64,000 nt of DNA, taken from assembly GCF_003254395.2 (NCBI RefSeq), contig NC_037641.1:5943001-6007000 (forward strand), in the 5' to 3' direction. A program made the translations under genes and the position numbers. The DNA is from Apis mellifera (Eukaryota > Arthropoda > Insecta > Hymenoptera > Apidae). This document shows positions 50,600-64,000 of the stretch, piece by piece. The notes beneath the pieces were generated by a model. The model was not told the DNA's origin and did no database searches. It was given only the letters and a program-made list of their open reading frames with translations. The stretch's first letter is position 1; each line of letters starts with the position of its first letter.

Positions 50600-53500
50600 A
50601 TGTATATTAGCCTCTTGGAACACGCGCTTCTTTGCATTTTATCTTATCTGAGAATTTTTTTCGACGATTAATTTTTACGGATCGTTTCGAATTTGTTTTC
50701 GATTTTTTTCTAGTAATTTAAGAATTTTTTCACGTATCTAAGTAAAGGCAAGCGTAATATTTTAAATGATTAAAATATGTCTTCGTCTTATTCTTTGTAT
50801 CGTACGAACATTGCTTCTCTAATTTCCTCAAAATTAATTTGTTAAACTCGAATGAAAACGAAAGAGAAAGAGAGAGAAAGGAAAAAACGAGGTTAAGATC
50901 GAAATTTCACCAATCTATCACTTGTTATACTAACAAAATAAAATATATATATGCTATCTTAATTCCATCGAGAAGGAAAAAGAAAGAGCATTTACTTAAA
51001 CCGAAACAAGGCTATCTCTATTAAAAAAAGAAAAAAAAATATATACTCATGGCGTATATATTTAAAAGTGATCGATCGATTAAAACGCGACTCGAGTGAC
51101 GATGTATAGATCAATCATCTATTTCGAGTATTTTTTGATCCCGCGTGAAAAGAACGAGGATATACAGGGAATACGGGGGTAAAAAGGGGAAATAAGAAAG
51201 AGGAGGAAGGGAAAAGCGAGGCTCGATACGGTAACAAGCAGACGGCTGGTTTATGAGGTCGTTAAGTTAAAAGGATTCGACGTAGCCCGTCTATCGGATG
51301 TTGCTACACGTTGCTACGCTTTCCGGTTCGACAGGTGTGTCGGATTAACTCGTTTACTTAGGACCTAATAGGGCAACCTTCTTATTAACCCTGTACCCGA
51401 AAAGAGAGAGACGAGTTTGACCTCTAACCTGGATTCTCTTCAAAAAGAAACTCTTCTTTTTATCATTTCCGAAGGATTTGGGGCGAAAAGGGAGATCTAT
51501 TTTTCCATAATTTTGTATAAATATGATTCTTCTATGCGACTTACTTTTCTCTTTTCTCAGATTTTTCTCGCTTTTTTCTTTGTGAAGCAAGAAAAAAGAT
51601 GTATATCCATTTTTCGTAAGTTTTGAGTCGCGAATTTAAAAAAAAGTAAAAAGAAAGAAGGGACGGTTGTTCCTTTTTTATTATGCGTCAAGTATTGTTT
51701 CGTAAGAGAAACCTTCGTTTCATCTGGATTTTATGACATCTACTATACTGCGTTTGATTTACGCTATCTTTTCGATTGATTCTTAATAGATTATTCTCGA
51801 TGCTGATGATCTTTGAAATATGATAAATTTTACTATGGAATCTATAAGTGAAATTAGATGCGCTAATAATAATCAGAAAATTATTCTGTATTATTTAGTA
51901 GATATTACACGCTGCAATTCTAAAAGGTCGAATCTCTCTCGAGTAATAAATCTCTCAAACTCTATAATACTTGACAAACTGTCAAAGAGTTAAAGTTTAA
52001 TTATTATTTCCGTTTAATATTTCGAAAGGGGGGGGAGAGGGATACGATATCGAAAAGTTATATCGTCGATTACTCCGCTCGATTTCCCCCGATTTCTTTT
52101 ATTGTCGACAGGTAACTGTCGATTCGCAGGAAACATTTCACGCTCCGTCGAAAGGAACTTTTAATTAAAACGTCAGACTCCATCTCGATCGACAATCGAG
52201 ATTTCTATTCGATCACGTGATAATGATATCTCGATAATTTGTCTCGATGTCTTCTCTTCGCCAATCTTCTATTCGCGTTTAATCCGAGAAAATTAATGAA
52301 AACGTGCAGAAATTTTTCAATATTATTTCACAAACTTGAAACCAGATGTACAATATATTACATTACTTAAAATAAAAATAACGAGTTTTAAATTTATTAT
52401 CACTTGAAAATATCCTGATAATATTTTTTTCAACGACTTGCTTCATTGTTACAAATTATATCGAGATAGTTTTTTCCTTGTTGTTTAATATTTCGAAATA
52501 TATCATACCCGACACTTTCGATATCAACAATCTCCAAAGGTGTAATTAGAGGATAAATTTCTGCGAAACTCTCGGATCGAAATGTTACACGCAACAAAGT
52601 TATCGTGCAGGATGCAACATCCTTCTTTCATTTGCCAATTAAAAAGCAATAAAGCACAGAGAGGGACACGCTAACTTTTCAATTACTTCGATTCGTCCAA
52701 GTAGACCTTGGAGCAACAAGGCTGGTGTAAATTTAAAAAAGAAAAAAAGGACGAATTCGTGGCGGAGACCACTCTCGAAATCCCTCCCAAAACTCCGTTC
52801 CAATTAATATATTTCGAACGGTGTTGTATATCGACCGGCTTCATATATCGATCCAACAGTTTTTCCCTTCCCCGTTTATTCCGATCGATTTCATCTTTTT
52901 GCTCGTCTCGTTTTATTCCGATCGAAAGGAGGGGAACGCGCAACTCTTTCTTCATTTTTTAAACGTTTGACGCGATTTCTCGAGGCGAAATTTTTCTTTT
53001 ACTCGAAACAAAAAAGTTTGTTACGTTAAAAATATATCTAACGATTTAATAAATCCGTATCAAACATATGATAGTAACAATTTGTTTAACGATACAATTA
53101 AAATTTCTCTTCTTTCTTTTTTTCTTCTTCTTCTTGAATCGAACTGATCGGCTTCCTCGAGAATTCAAATTAGACTCACTTTTTTCCCTCGCATATTCGC
53201 AGTATTCTCTATCGTCCCTATTTCAGAAACAAATCTTGATCAAGAAGTAAACGTAATATCCAAGTGGAATTCTAGCGATGATAATCAGGTTTGCATGGAT
53301 AGAGAAATGCGAGGGGGAAAGGAGGTTTAATCCTGTTATCATCGCGTCTTCCATCTTTTTAATCTTCTCATTCACGAGTTACGTACGAGACCGTGAACGG
53401 TTTTAGTTTACAACAATGCCGTTTAAGACTGTTCCTTACGGCACATGCCTTGTAACGCGATACACAACGTAAACCAGGAATATCGCCATTGTTCACATTA

Positions 53501-56500
53501 AGTACGTTACTACGAAATTATTCGAGTCACCTTTCATTCGTACTCGGAATATATCGTCCCGATTATATATATAAAAACATAAGAAAATTTATTTAATTTA
53601 TTCTAAACTTCATACTTCATCTTTTTTTAACAAAGAGAAAAGAAAATATTACTTATTTAAAAGTTGCAACAATCTTTCCTCTCCATCTTTGTTTAATTTA
53701 ATTTCTACAACAATTCAGAAATTCTGTTGGTTCAGTAAAAAAAAAGGAAAAGAAAAGAAAACTGTATTTTCATTTAACGATCCTCCAAAACAGCAGCCTC
53801 CAAACACATCTACCTAATTCCCAGAAAGAAACTTGCAAGGAGGTTGCGCGAGATTTTTCCACCACTTCTCTTATTCGACCTCGTTCCTCTGAATGGGCTC
53901 ACTACTGAATGTGCCCCGAGACTCACGGATAGTAAAATGGAACTGCGATGATTATTGCACCGTCGTTGTCTAAAACGCGCGTCCGGGATCAAGTCGATGA
54001 CCATGAAACGAGGCCGCGATTCTTCGGGAAGAATCACGGCGAGGGGGATGGAGGGAGGGATGAGTCGGGTCGAAAATTGGTCTTTGGCCAATATTGCACC
54101 CCTCGAATGGTGGCTTAACTACGAGATATACGTGAGGAGATCCTTAATGATTCGACGAGCAATCGTGGAAAATGTCGCTTCTGGAAATCAATTTGGAGTA
54201 AGAGGAAGAAGAAATTGAGAATGATTGGCGGCTTGTGAATTGTGAAACGGGATGATATCGTGTGTGTGATAACAGATAGAGATGGAATAATTACTGTGAG
54301 ATAATAATAAAAGTTTGTTGCTTTGATGAAAAAGAATTAGAAAGTTTCAATAATTGTTTACATCTAAATTTTATTCTAGATTATTGATACTTGTTAGATT
54401 AATTTTTATTTCGGATTTTATGGAAAAATTGGGCAGTTTTGGACACATTGGAACAAACTATTGGAATTTAATATAAATCCAGCAAGCAAGTGTCAAAAAG
54501 AGGAATTGAGTCGTGTGCATGTCGATGCAATAAAGCATGGGGACGCCGAAGTTTAAATCTGGCGTGGAATTAATTTCGTATCGTGAAAGTGGCTTGGAAG
54601 AGGAGCGTTATATGAGAAGCGGCTTGATATTGCATCGTGTGGCAATAACGAGGAGGCAATAATAGTGTATTAAAACAAAAAAAGTAAAAGAAAAAAAAAA
54701 AAAGGAAGAAGAAGGGGAAAAAAAAAGAGGGCCAAGCATCCTCGGAGAGGAAACGGAGATATATTTAGGTGCAATAACCGTGCGTTTGCTCGTTTTTCGA
54801 AGAAATTCTAGTTTCTTAATAAAGTTCCAAGCTTGGCTGCTCGAAAAATCTCTTACCTCTGAAGCCAATTGAACAATCTGTGATATATCAAAAAGTCCAT
54901 TATTAACATTCCATTCATTTAAGAAAATTATTCGAATTGAAATGTTTTCAGAAATCTTACAAATTATCATTGATTGTAAAATAATTGTCAAACAATCTCT
55001 TTGCATTAATGAACATTTAATTTTTAAATCTATGATAATTTTATAATCTCCTTTTCTCCAAAAAAAGTTAATATTACACGAATCGTTGTACTCTTTTATC
55101 TCCATCTCCACAATATTAGAATAAAGAATCTAATCCTTCAGGAAATCTGCGTCCTCTAATTCTTCAAGAAAGAAGGTTCAAATAAAGATCGTTCGATAGA
55201 GCATCGACCCTTAAGAAAGGATCCACTTCAAAGCGCATCATCGTGGATATGATTAGCAGAGATTGGCATCGTTCACGATACTATTCGCGTGATTTCCAGC
55301 CACTTGTAAGCCTTGTACCATACCCCTTTTTAGAGATAGCCACGGAAGCGATTTCGTGAGTAACAAGTTTCGCATGCTCCACTTTCCCGACTCTTCTTCT
55401 CAACCCCCATTGTTCCACGCGTATACGTGTTAATGCACTTGCGGTACATGCATTTGAAAAAATTTAAATGTCGATTTATTAATAGCCTATGTTATTCATT
55501 ATGAATGTAGAAAAGATTTACAGAATATAAATGTAGATGAAAATATCCAAATTCCATTTCTTTTCATAATTAATAATCGCAATAATAAAGTATGAGAAAT
55601 GAGATAGACAAAGGATATTTCGTTCTATCTTTCAGAACTCTTTAAACATTCTCACATTTTCCATATACTCGCCGTTTCTTTTGGATCGATATGAATCGTG
55701 CAAACATCCTGCATATCGGTACACCCTTTCGGGTTGGGGATGAAAATGGTTTACAGGAAAATGAGCTCCGCGCCCTATCTCCTCGCAGCACTCTTTTTAT
55801 ATATCGAGAATGGATGCACGAGATACACACTTCCGTTAACGTTGTTTCCTCACGGATCCTGCTAGATTAACTCGAAATTAATTCGAACGCGGTGAGCAAG
55901 CGACATCTCCCCTCTCCTGGTCTGTCTCCTCCTTTACTCTTTACAGTTCCTTTGGGACGATAATAACCGTGGAGAAATTGAATCGCCACTTTTTCCAAGA
56001 GCCAGCGTACCGTGGAGTCTGTAGATACACGCATGTATAGGTAAATGCGGGTGGTTTGGAAATAATAGGTGTTGTTCTGCACGTGGAGGGAGGGTCGATA
56101 AACTGAAACGTGTAAGGAAAGTATGAAAATATCGTCGATATCACGCTTTAGATTTAGGAGGAAGGGAAACGAGTATGATATATTCTTTTCATCTTCGTCG
56201 CCAGAGTGAAACCTGTATAAATTTATTTATCATTTGTTCTTTCGCTCTCGTGAAATTTTTCTCCATGTTTTGTAGTAAAATCGAATACAAATATCCAGTC
56301 TGATCCGATCTCAACTGACAGATGATAAAGTGGATTCAATGAAATTCTTTTTTTTTCAAGTGAGAGAAAACGAACGAGATTGATGATTATAGCCGCACTG
56401 TTAAGTGCGGAACGTGGTAAATGAAGAGAGAAGGAAGAACAGCGCGTTGCAGCCGGTTTCCTCTTAATAAACAGGATTGTTTTCGAGTAGAGATGTTAAT

Positions 56501-59500
56501 GCGGAGCATGTGTTAATCCGTCGTGGTATAATTGGATCCAGAGGTTGGTGAATTTGACCACGAACTTCTGCCGGGAGGAGCACGAAAGCGTGGATTATCG
56601 AGAAATGGTGGATTATTAGAGATGATTGGATCAATGGATTAACCATTTTTATGCGCGTCTCCCCGAAATTCCCCTGCATTCAATTTAATTAAAGGATGAT
56701 ATTCGTTCTGGAAGAATAGAATGCTGATTTTTTTTTACGATTCTTATATCAGCGATCATGATGCTTCCAATTATGCTATATGTATCTGTTTATTTTAAAG
56801 AATTTAATTACAATGATATTCCATCAATTTCTCCTTCCATTTTTATTAAAAGAAATATCGATATCGATATTATATTATTATATTATTATATTATTGATGT
56901 TATCATAGAGTATTCTTTACGTTTCAGATATACCAACAACAAATTCATCGAATTTGAAAGGAACTCCTTTCCTTACTCCTCCGCGGGCCTCAAACAAGCG
57001 AGCGAGATCATCATCGTGGGTTGCATTCCAGCAAACGATCGCAGGAAGATTTCCTGAGGGAGGGAAAAGGGGCGACGAGACTTGGAATAATTTCCACCAC
57101 GGGCTTGAGAAAGCATCGTGGCAAGTTGCCGCCTCGAGCGATAATAGGAAACAGGCGAAAGAGCATCGCCGACGATATGGCGGATAGAGACATTACTAGC
57201 TAGCACTTTAGATAAGAGGTTAGGTTCAGGTAGCAGTTCTTAGTCGCTCACCCTCCATCGATTTCTCTTTCCTTTTCCCTTTTTCTCTCTTTTCATTTTT
57301 CTTTCCATTCTCCCTCCTCGATGATCCATAAGCCTCCTCTCTAAATGGACCGTGTGATCTCTCGCCGATCTCGGTCGCTGATTACCGAGCAGACGCTTCA
57401 CGCTTCGTTTCCCGCCAATTGCTTCCCTATTTCGTCGAGGATCGTACGAGGTTGACGGTACCAGACGCTTGTAATTTCACGCCGTTGCGTGCTCACCTTG
57501 GTTTCTCGCGTATTCCGCCCGGATTCTGAGGCGACTTTTTTCCCAACCGATCGCGACGCCTCGAGACGTTTCGATCCCTTATCGAGAGAGAGATTCTATC
57601 TCTTTTTCAACGGTTGAATCAACGGAGTTGTTTGACGCTTTCCTTCAAGCCCTCCTCTCCTTTCGAAGTTTCATAAATTATATATCTTATAAATTATCCT
57701 CGTGACTTTTATAATCTTAGAAAGAAAATGATCTTTGGATTGATTGGATCTGCTCGATCGACTGATCAGATTTGACTTGATGGATATCGTATATATAAGG
57801 TACTTTGCGTACTTCTTGGAAAAAGTATTGGACGGAGAAGTATTGGTAGTCGTTGTCCAAACTTGGTTCTTGAGGAAGAAAAAAGAAAAAAAAAAAATTG
57901 GATTTTTCCCTGGCGAAAGAAGTAATCTTGGATGGGATCGATCCAAGGCGAAGGCGAATATCATCAGCCTAGTGGTAACTAAACTTCCAAAGAAGTTCAT
58001 TTCTATTCATATAAGAGTTGGGACACTTTTGTACTTTGATATCCGGGGATAGCATTGATCGTTTTCTTTTTTTGCCAATCAAGATTGTGCACAGTCTTTA
58101 AGCGTGGCCAATGTTTGAAATATTCTTTCTGAATAGCAAACTATTGCAAGTTTGCAAATAAAGGAATATATATATATATATAGAAATATATTTATTTTAT
58201 ATTGAAAGAATTTTTATAATTATTCATTGTTTATAATGATAAGATAAAATGATTTTATCATAAATGAAAATTGCGTATGAATCAATATGCGTTTTATCTG
58301 AAACGAAAAAAGTAAAATATATAAGTATATATTTCCAATATTTTGTGGTTTGTTAAATTCTTTTTAATAGAAACAAAAAAAAATATACTTCACATTTTAA
58401 CATTTATCTGCAATAGATAATAAAAATTTGAATGATAATAACATGTCATTGAAATTTTCTTTCTCCACTTATATTAAGAAATTGATAACGAATTATGAAA
58501 CGATGAAGAATAAAAAATACTTACTAATTAATGGAACTAATTGTTATCTTTTTTATGATTTTTACAGTATTCATGAATGATTTCTTATTATGTTTCTTAA
58601 CGAGTTCCAATCATTTTTAATTTCATCATAAAATTAAAACGGAATCTTTTTCCTGAATAAATTTAAATTTTAATATTTCAATCTATGAAACAGTTACACA
58701 ATTAATAATAATTGTAACAAAGACAAATACAGATCATAAGAATTCGATTAACATTGTAATATTGATTACCTGCCTTCTATTCTTTGAAGAAGTTTGAACG
58801 ACAGCTATACAAATGAACATTCTACTATTTCTCTTCCCTTTTTTTCTTCTCTCATCAATATTCCCACAATTTTTCCTTTTCTCGAATATTTTCCATATTT
58901 CCGATCACTATGGAAATCAAAAAGTAATAACGTTGATATTTCGCGTGACAAATGGCTATACTATGGGAAAATATTATAATTTTAAACTATAAACATTTAG
59001 CTGAAATCTGTAATATATTTCAATTCTGAGACAATAATTTTTAATTCTAAAGAAAATAAGAATTTCTTTCTTATGTTTCTTCGATTTTTCTACAATTCCA
59101 CTGTAATTAGAGAATATTAATATGAGTAAGTATACATTTTTGGATGGAAAGTGAAAAATCAGACAGACAACATCTTAGATGTTATTATGTTAAAAGGATA
59201 TTCGATTATTTTGTATATCTTATGGTATATCTAAAGAATTATATTTAGTACATTTCCATTTTTCTAATAAATATTTAATCGAATTTCCTTTTCGAATAAA
59301 AGATTTAATACCAATGCCAGTGCTAAATTACAAACATATATCATGAAAGTAGATTTATTTTACTATTTCATTTTATTGATATCTCGTTTTTCATCTTTTA
59401 GCTATGATGCTTCGTTAATTGCATCGTTATATTTGTGTAATAGGTACATGCCATTATGGAAATTTAATGCCGCCAATTTTCTTTCCGTCTGTTTTACGCA

Positions 59501-60600
59501 TGGTCGTCCCCACTCGTTCATTCTCGTTTCAACGTGCAACAAGTTGCAACTCTATTCTCACCAGCGGGGTACGTATAGTTTCTACAAACCAGTGCTGTTC
59601 AATCTGTCATGTTATGGACATGGACTGACAATTGCTGAGAGTAATATTGAGGCAAAGATATGAACAATCAAACTAGTGGAATACTTCAGATTTCTCTTCT
59701 GAATCCTCTTTCTTATTTTACAGTAGGACGAGTTGAAATTTTAGCTACTTGATCTATTACATTAAATTTATAGACAATGCAGAAAAATTAACAGACTAGG
59801 AACTTAAAACTTTAGGTCTACTGTAGTAGATATACATTGTCTGTGGCTAATGCTGAAAACAAAGTTATTGGTAATTAGTGAATTTTAAGTAAAAATATAG
59901 ATCTTATATTATATTAAACATCTGTTTGATTTATTGTATAAAAAAAAATATATAAAAATAGAAGTTATAGTGTTAAAATTATTATAATTTTACTCTGAAG
60001 GCGCAATTTATGATATGTCATTTGTAATCTAATCTTAATAATACTATTGATATTAATTAAAATAAATTATGTACAATCTAAAATATATTCTATAAAATTT
60101 TTATCAAGAATAAAAAACTTTGTTGTACACATATAATATTTGTAATAATTATCAAATTGTTTAATAGAACATATTACCTTGAATTCTGATGAAATAATTA
60201 TTTTTAATCTAATCCATATTTTCCCATTTTTGTGTCTTCATTATTTTTTCAAGATAATTCCAATTAATTTGGACATGATAGAAGTAGTTCTTTCAGATTA
60301 TATTCTTAAAAATTTGTATTGATAAAACAAATACATATGACAGTTCGCAACATTGAATACAAAAAATTTATTAAAACAAATACCTGAAAGATAAAAACTT
60401 GAAGAGTTATGAAGAGAATAAATACGTAAATTCGATCTATTACGGTCATAAACCAACAAATAATAAAAATTGCTGATTGATATTAATTCTTTCCCAAGGA
60501 AATCCGTGTTGTTTGAAAATTTATAAACATCTGATACTCGCAAAATATCATGAAAATTAATTTCAATTTTTTCTAGAAAGAATAAAAAGAGAAGAAAAAA
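47641..60600. other. non-coding interval, probably a long intron or intergenic DNA
   Basis: Likely upstream intron DNA of the mannosidase. Mostly AT-rich, with CpG-richer patches at 50,170-50,560, 53,800-54,200, 55,680-56,100 and 56,960-57,600. A (CT)n run is at 50,562-50,596, another near 48,301-48,318, and a (TA)n run near 58,166-58,183. The rest (57,700-60,600) is AT-rich. I looked for GH47 N-terminal blocks and a type II membrane anchor on the minus strand and recognised none. Confidence 0.5.
50562..50596. repeat. (CT)n microsatellite
   Basis: About 17 perfect CT units at the edge of a CpG-rich patch. Confidence 0.93.
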
Positions 60601-60603
60601 GTT

Positions 60604-63600
60604 ACCTCGAATATGTCTGAAGTACCATAATAACAATAGAATCAATTTTGAAACACAAACAAATTACACACAATTTTTCACATTGTTTCACTGTTTCACA
60701 GTTTTCTCCCGCGTTTTTTACAGTTGCGCATGCGCATTTATGAGTAACGCCATTAGTAACTGCGTATTATGAAGTGTTTTCATGAAAGTATTTCGAAAAA
60801 ATAAAAAGGATTCTTAATTAGTTTTCTTCAATATGTCTGAAGTGCCATAATGACAATGGAATCAATTTTGAGACATACGCAAATTGGACGGTTTTTCATA
60901 TTATTTCACTGTTTCACAGATTTCTCCCGCGTTTTCTATAGCTGCGCATGCGCATTTATGAGTAACGCCATTAGTAACTGCATATTATGAAGTGTTTTCA
61001 TGAAAGTGTTTCGAAAAAATAAAAAGGATTCTCTAATTTTCTTCAATATATCTGAAGTACCATAATAATAATGAAATCAATTTTGAGACATAAGCAAATT
61101 GGACGGTTTTTCATATTATTTCACAGTTTCACAGATTTCTCCCGCGTTTTCTATAGCTGCGCATGTGCATTTATGAGTAACGCCATTAGTAACTGCGTAT
61201 TATGAAGTGTTTTCATGAAAGTGTTTCGAAAAAATAAAAAGGATTCTTAATTAATTTCCTCGAATATGTCTGAAGTGCCATAATGACAATAGAATCAAGT
61301 TTGAGACATAAGCAAATTGAACGGTTTTTCACATTATTTCACTATTTCACAGTTTTCTCCCGCGTTTTTTATAGCTGCGCATGCGCATTTATGAGTAATA
61401 CCATCGATAGTCCTCGTCAATGTATTGTAAAATATTTCGACGAAATAAAAAGGATCCTTAATTAGTTTCCTCGAATATATCTGAAATGCCATAATGACAA
61501 TCAATGGAATCAATTTTAAGACATAAGTAAATTGCACGGTTTTTCATATTGTTTCACTGTTTCACTGTTTCACAGTTTTCTCCCACATTTTTTATAGCTA
61601 TGCATGCATGTTTATGAGTAATACTATCGGTAGTTTTCGTTAGTGCGTATTGTGAAATGTTTTCAAGAAAGAAAAGATTTCTTAATTAGTTTCTTCGAAT
61701 ATGTCTGAAGTGCCATAATGACAGTGGAATCAATTTTGAGACAGAAGCAAATTGGACGGTTTTTCACATTGTTTCACTGTTTCACAGTTTTTTCCCGCCT
61801 TTTTTATAGCTGGGCATGTGTGTTTATGAGTAATTTCATCGATAATTTTCGACAGTGCATATTGTGAAGTGATTCGAAGAAATAAAAAGGATTCTTAATT
61901 AGTTTCCTCGAATATGTCTGAAATGCCATAATGACAATGGAACCGATATTAAGACACAAGCAAATTAGACGGTTTTTCACATTGTTTCACTGTTTCACAG
62001 TTTTTTCCCGCCTTTTTTATAGCTGGGCATGTGTGTTTATGAGTAATTTCATCGATAATTTTCGACAGTGCATATTGTGAAGTGATTCGAAGAAATAAAA
62101 AGGATTCTTAATTAGTTTCCTCGAATATGTCTGAAATGCCATAATGACAATGGAACCGATATTAAGACACAAGCAAATTAGACGGTTTTTCACATTGTTT
62201 CACTGTTTCACAGTTTTTTCCCGCCTTTTTTATAGCTGGGCATGTGTGTTTATGAGTAATTTCATCGATAATTTTCGACAGTGCATATTGTGAAGTGATT
62301 CGAAGAAATAAAAAGGATTCTTAATTAGTTTCCTCGAATATGTCTGAAATGCCATAATGACAATGGAACCGATATTAAGACACAAGCAAATTAGACGGTT
62401 TTTCACATTGTTTCACTGTTTCACAGTTTTCTGCCGCGTTTTTTATAGCTGGACATGTGCGTTTATGAATAATTTCATCGATAATTTTCGACAGTGCATA
62501 TTGTGAAGTGTTTCGAGGAAATAAAAAGGATTTTTAATTACTTTCCTCGAATATGTCTGAAGTGTCATAATGACAATGGAATCAATTTTGATATCTAAGC
62601 AAATTAGACGGTTTTTTGCATTCTTTCACTGTTTCGCAGTTTTTCCCGCGTTTTTTATAGCTGTATATCCGTGTTTATGCTATTGGTAGTCTTCGTTAGT
62701 GCATATTCTGAAGTATTTCGAAGAAATAAAAAGCATTTTTAATTAGTTTCCTCGAATAAATCCGAGGTGTCATAAGGACAATAGAATCAATTTTGAAATA
62801 TAAGCAAATTGAACGGTTTTTCACATTGTTTCACTGTTTCACAGTTTTTTCCCGCGTTTTTTATAGTTGTATATCCGTGTTTATGCTATTGGTAGTCTTC
62901 GTTAGTGCATATTGTGAAGTGTTTCGAAGAAATAAAAAGGATTTTTAATTAGTTTCCTCGAATATGTCTGAAGTGCCATAATGACAATGGAATCAATTTT
63001 GATACCTAAGCAAATTAGACGGTTTTTTACATTGTTTCACTGTTTCGCAGTTTTTTCCCGCGTTTTTTATAGCTGTATATCTGTGTTTATGCTATCAGTA
63101 GTCTTCGTTAGTGCGTATTCTGAAGTGTTTCGAAGAAATAAAAAGCATTTTTAATTAGTTTCCTCGAATAAATCCGAGGTGTCATAATGACAATAGAATC
63201 AATTTTGAAATATAAACAAATGGACGGTTTTTCACATTGTTTCACTGTTTCACAGTTTTTTCCCGCGTTTTCTATAGCTGCGCATGCGCATTTATGAGTA
63301 ACGCCATTAGTAACTGCGTATTATGAAGTGTTTTCATGAAAGTGTTTCGAAAAAATAAAAAGGATTCTTAATTAATTTCCTCGAATATGTCTGAAGTACC
63401 ATAATGACAATGGAATCAATTTTGAGACATAAGCAAATTGAACGGTTTTTCACATTATTTCACTATTTCACAGTTTTCTCCCGCGTTTTTTATAGCTGCG
63501 CATGCGCATTTATGAGTAACGCCATCGGTAGTTTTCGTCAATGTATTGTAAAATATTTCGAAGAAATAAAAAGGATTCTTAATTAGTTTCCTCGAATATG

Positions 63601-64000
63601 TCAGAAGTGCCATAATGACAATGGAATCAATTTCGAGATGTAAACAATATGGCACGGTTTTTCTCATTGTTTCACTGTTTCACAGTTTTCTCCCACATTT
63701 TTTATAGCTATGCATGCATGTTTATGAGTAATCGGTAGTTTTCGTTAGTGCGTATTGTGAAATATTTTCAAGAAAGAAAAGATTTCTTAATTAGTTTCTT
63801 CGAATATGTCTGAAGTGCCATAATGACAGTGGAATCAATTTTGAGATAGAAGGAAATTGGACGGTTTTTCACATTGTTTCACTGTTTCACAGTTTTTTCT
63901 CGCCTTTTTTATAGCTGGGCATGTGTGTTTATGAGTAATTTCATCGATAATTTTCAAAAGTGCATATTGTGAAGTGTTTCAAAGAAATAAAAAGGATTCT
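60604..64000. repeat. satellite array, ~205-224-bp monomers with higher-order structure, open at the right edge
   Basis: About sixteen head-to-tail monomers, anchored on ATATGTCTGAAGTGCCATAA, start near 60,611, 60,831, 61,046, 61,264, 61,475, 61,699, 61,912, 62,125, 62,338, 62,551, 62,756, 62,962, 63,168, 63,385, 63,596 and 63,804. Shared blocks are the anchor, a CGGTTTTTCACATTGTTTCA block, TTTTATAGCTG, and AATAAAAAGGATT. Three monomer types differ in the part after TATAGCTG. The sequence of types starting at 61,264 recurs at 63,385, giving a ~2.1-kb higher-order period. Open frames in the array repeat with it and are not genes. A centromeric or heterochromatic satellite is possible, but location cannot be told from here. 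Confidence 0.97.

Noticed and set aside
57213..57235. TTAGG-like telomere sequence
   Set aside because: Only one clear TTAGG with a degenerate neighbour; no tandem array.
61283..63667. Repeated small open frames in the 60-64 kb array
   Set aside because: They recur because the monomer recurs, and they break in monomers with indels, so they are not genes.
60604..64000. CRISPR-like array
   Set aside because: Repeats are contiguous ~210-bp monomers without spacers, in a eukaryotic context.

Overview
This window is eukaryotic and most likely from a hymenopteran insect; a honey-bee-like bee is my best guess. The evidence is an AT-rich background that still keeps many CpGs, short GT-AG introns in one gene and kilobase introns in another, dense (CT)n/(AT)n microsatellites, and insect-type gene families. 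Species assignment is inference. Coding sequence is sparse: two recognisable protein genes, one tRNA gene and one probable start-codon exon of an unidentified gene.

Layout. 1-1.4 kb is AT-rich flank. 1,420-3,931 (+) is a complete nine-exon secreted carboxylesterase (548 aa), with a TATA/Inr promoter before it and a poly(A) signal after it. 3.9-18.2 kb is non-coding, with scattered CpG-rich islands and no gene I can recognise. 18,225-18,297 (-) is tRNA-Ala(AGC). 20.7-21.66 kb is a composite repeat: a head with nested palindromes followed by three ~203-bp tandem units. An inverted relative of it lies at 38.1-39.2 kb. 28,416-28,487 (-) is a well-supported exon carrying an ATG and a hydrophobic N-terminus, with a candidate non-coding first exon at 29,146-29,203. 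The rest of that gene is not recognised. 31-37.7 kb is strongly pyrimidine-rich on the + strand.

37,849-46,273 (-) holds the last six coding exons (380 codons plus stop) of a class I Golgi-type alpha-1,2-mannosidase (GH47, Man1A-like). Its 5' exons, with the cytoplasmic tail, membrane anchor and first part of the catalytic domain, are not found and probably lie beyond the right edge. 47.1-47.64 kb is a three-copy ~180-bp tandem repeat. From 60.6 kb to the end of the window is a satellite array of ~205-224-bp monomers with a ~2.1-kb higher-order repeat, which runs off the window.

The two protein genes are functionally unrelated: one is a secreted esterase, the other an N-glycan-trimming enzyme of the secretory pathway. 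The least expected content is in the repeats: the higher-order satellite with NRF1-like and E2F-like boxes, and the inverted pair of palindrome-headed composite repeats, one of which lies inside the last mannosidase intron.
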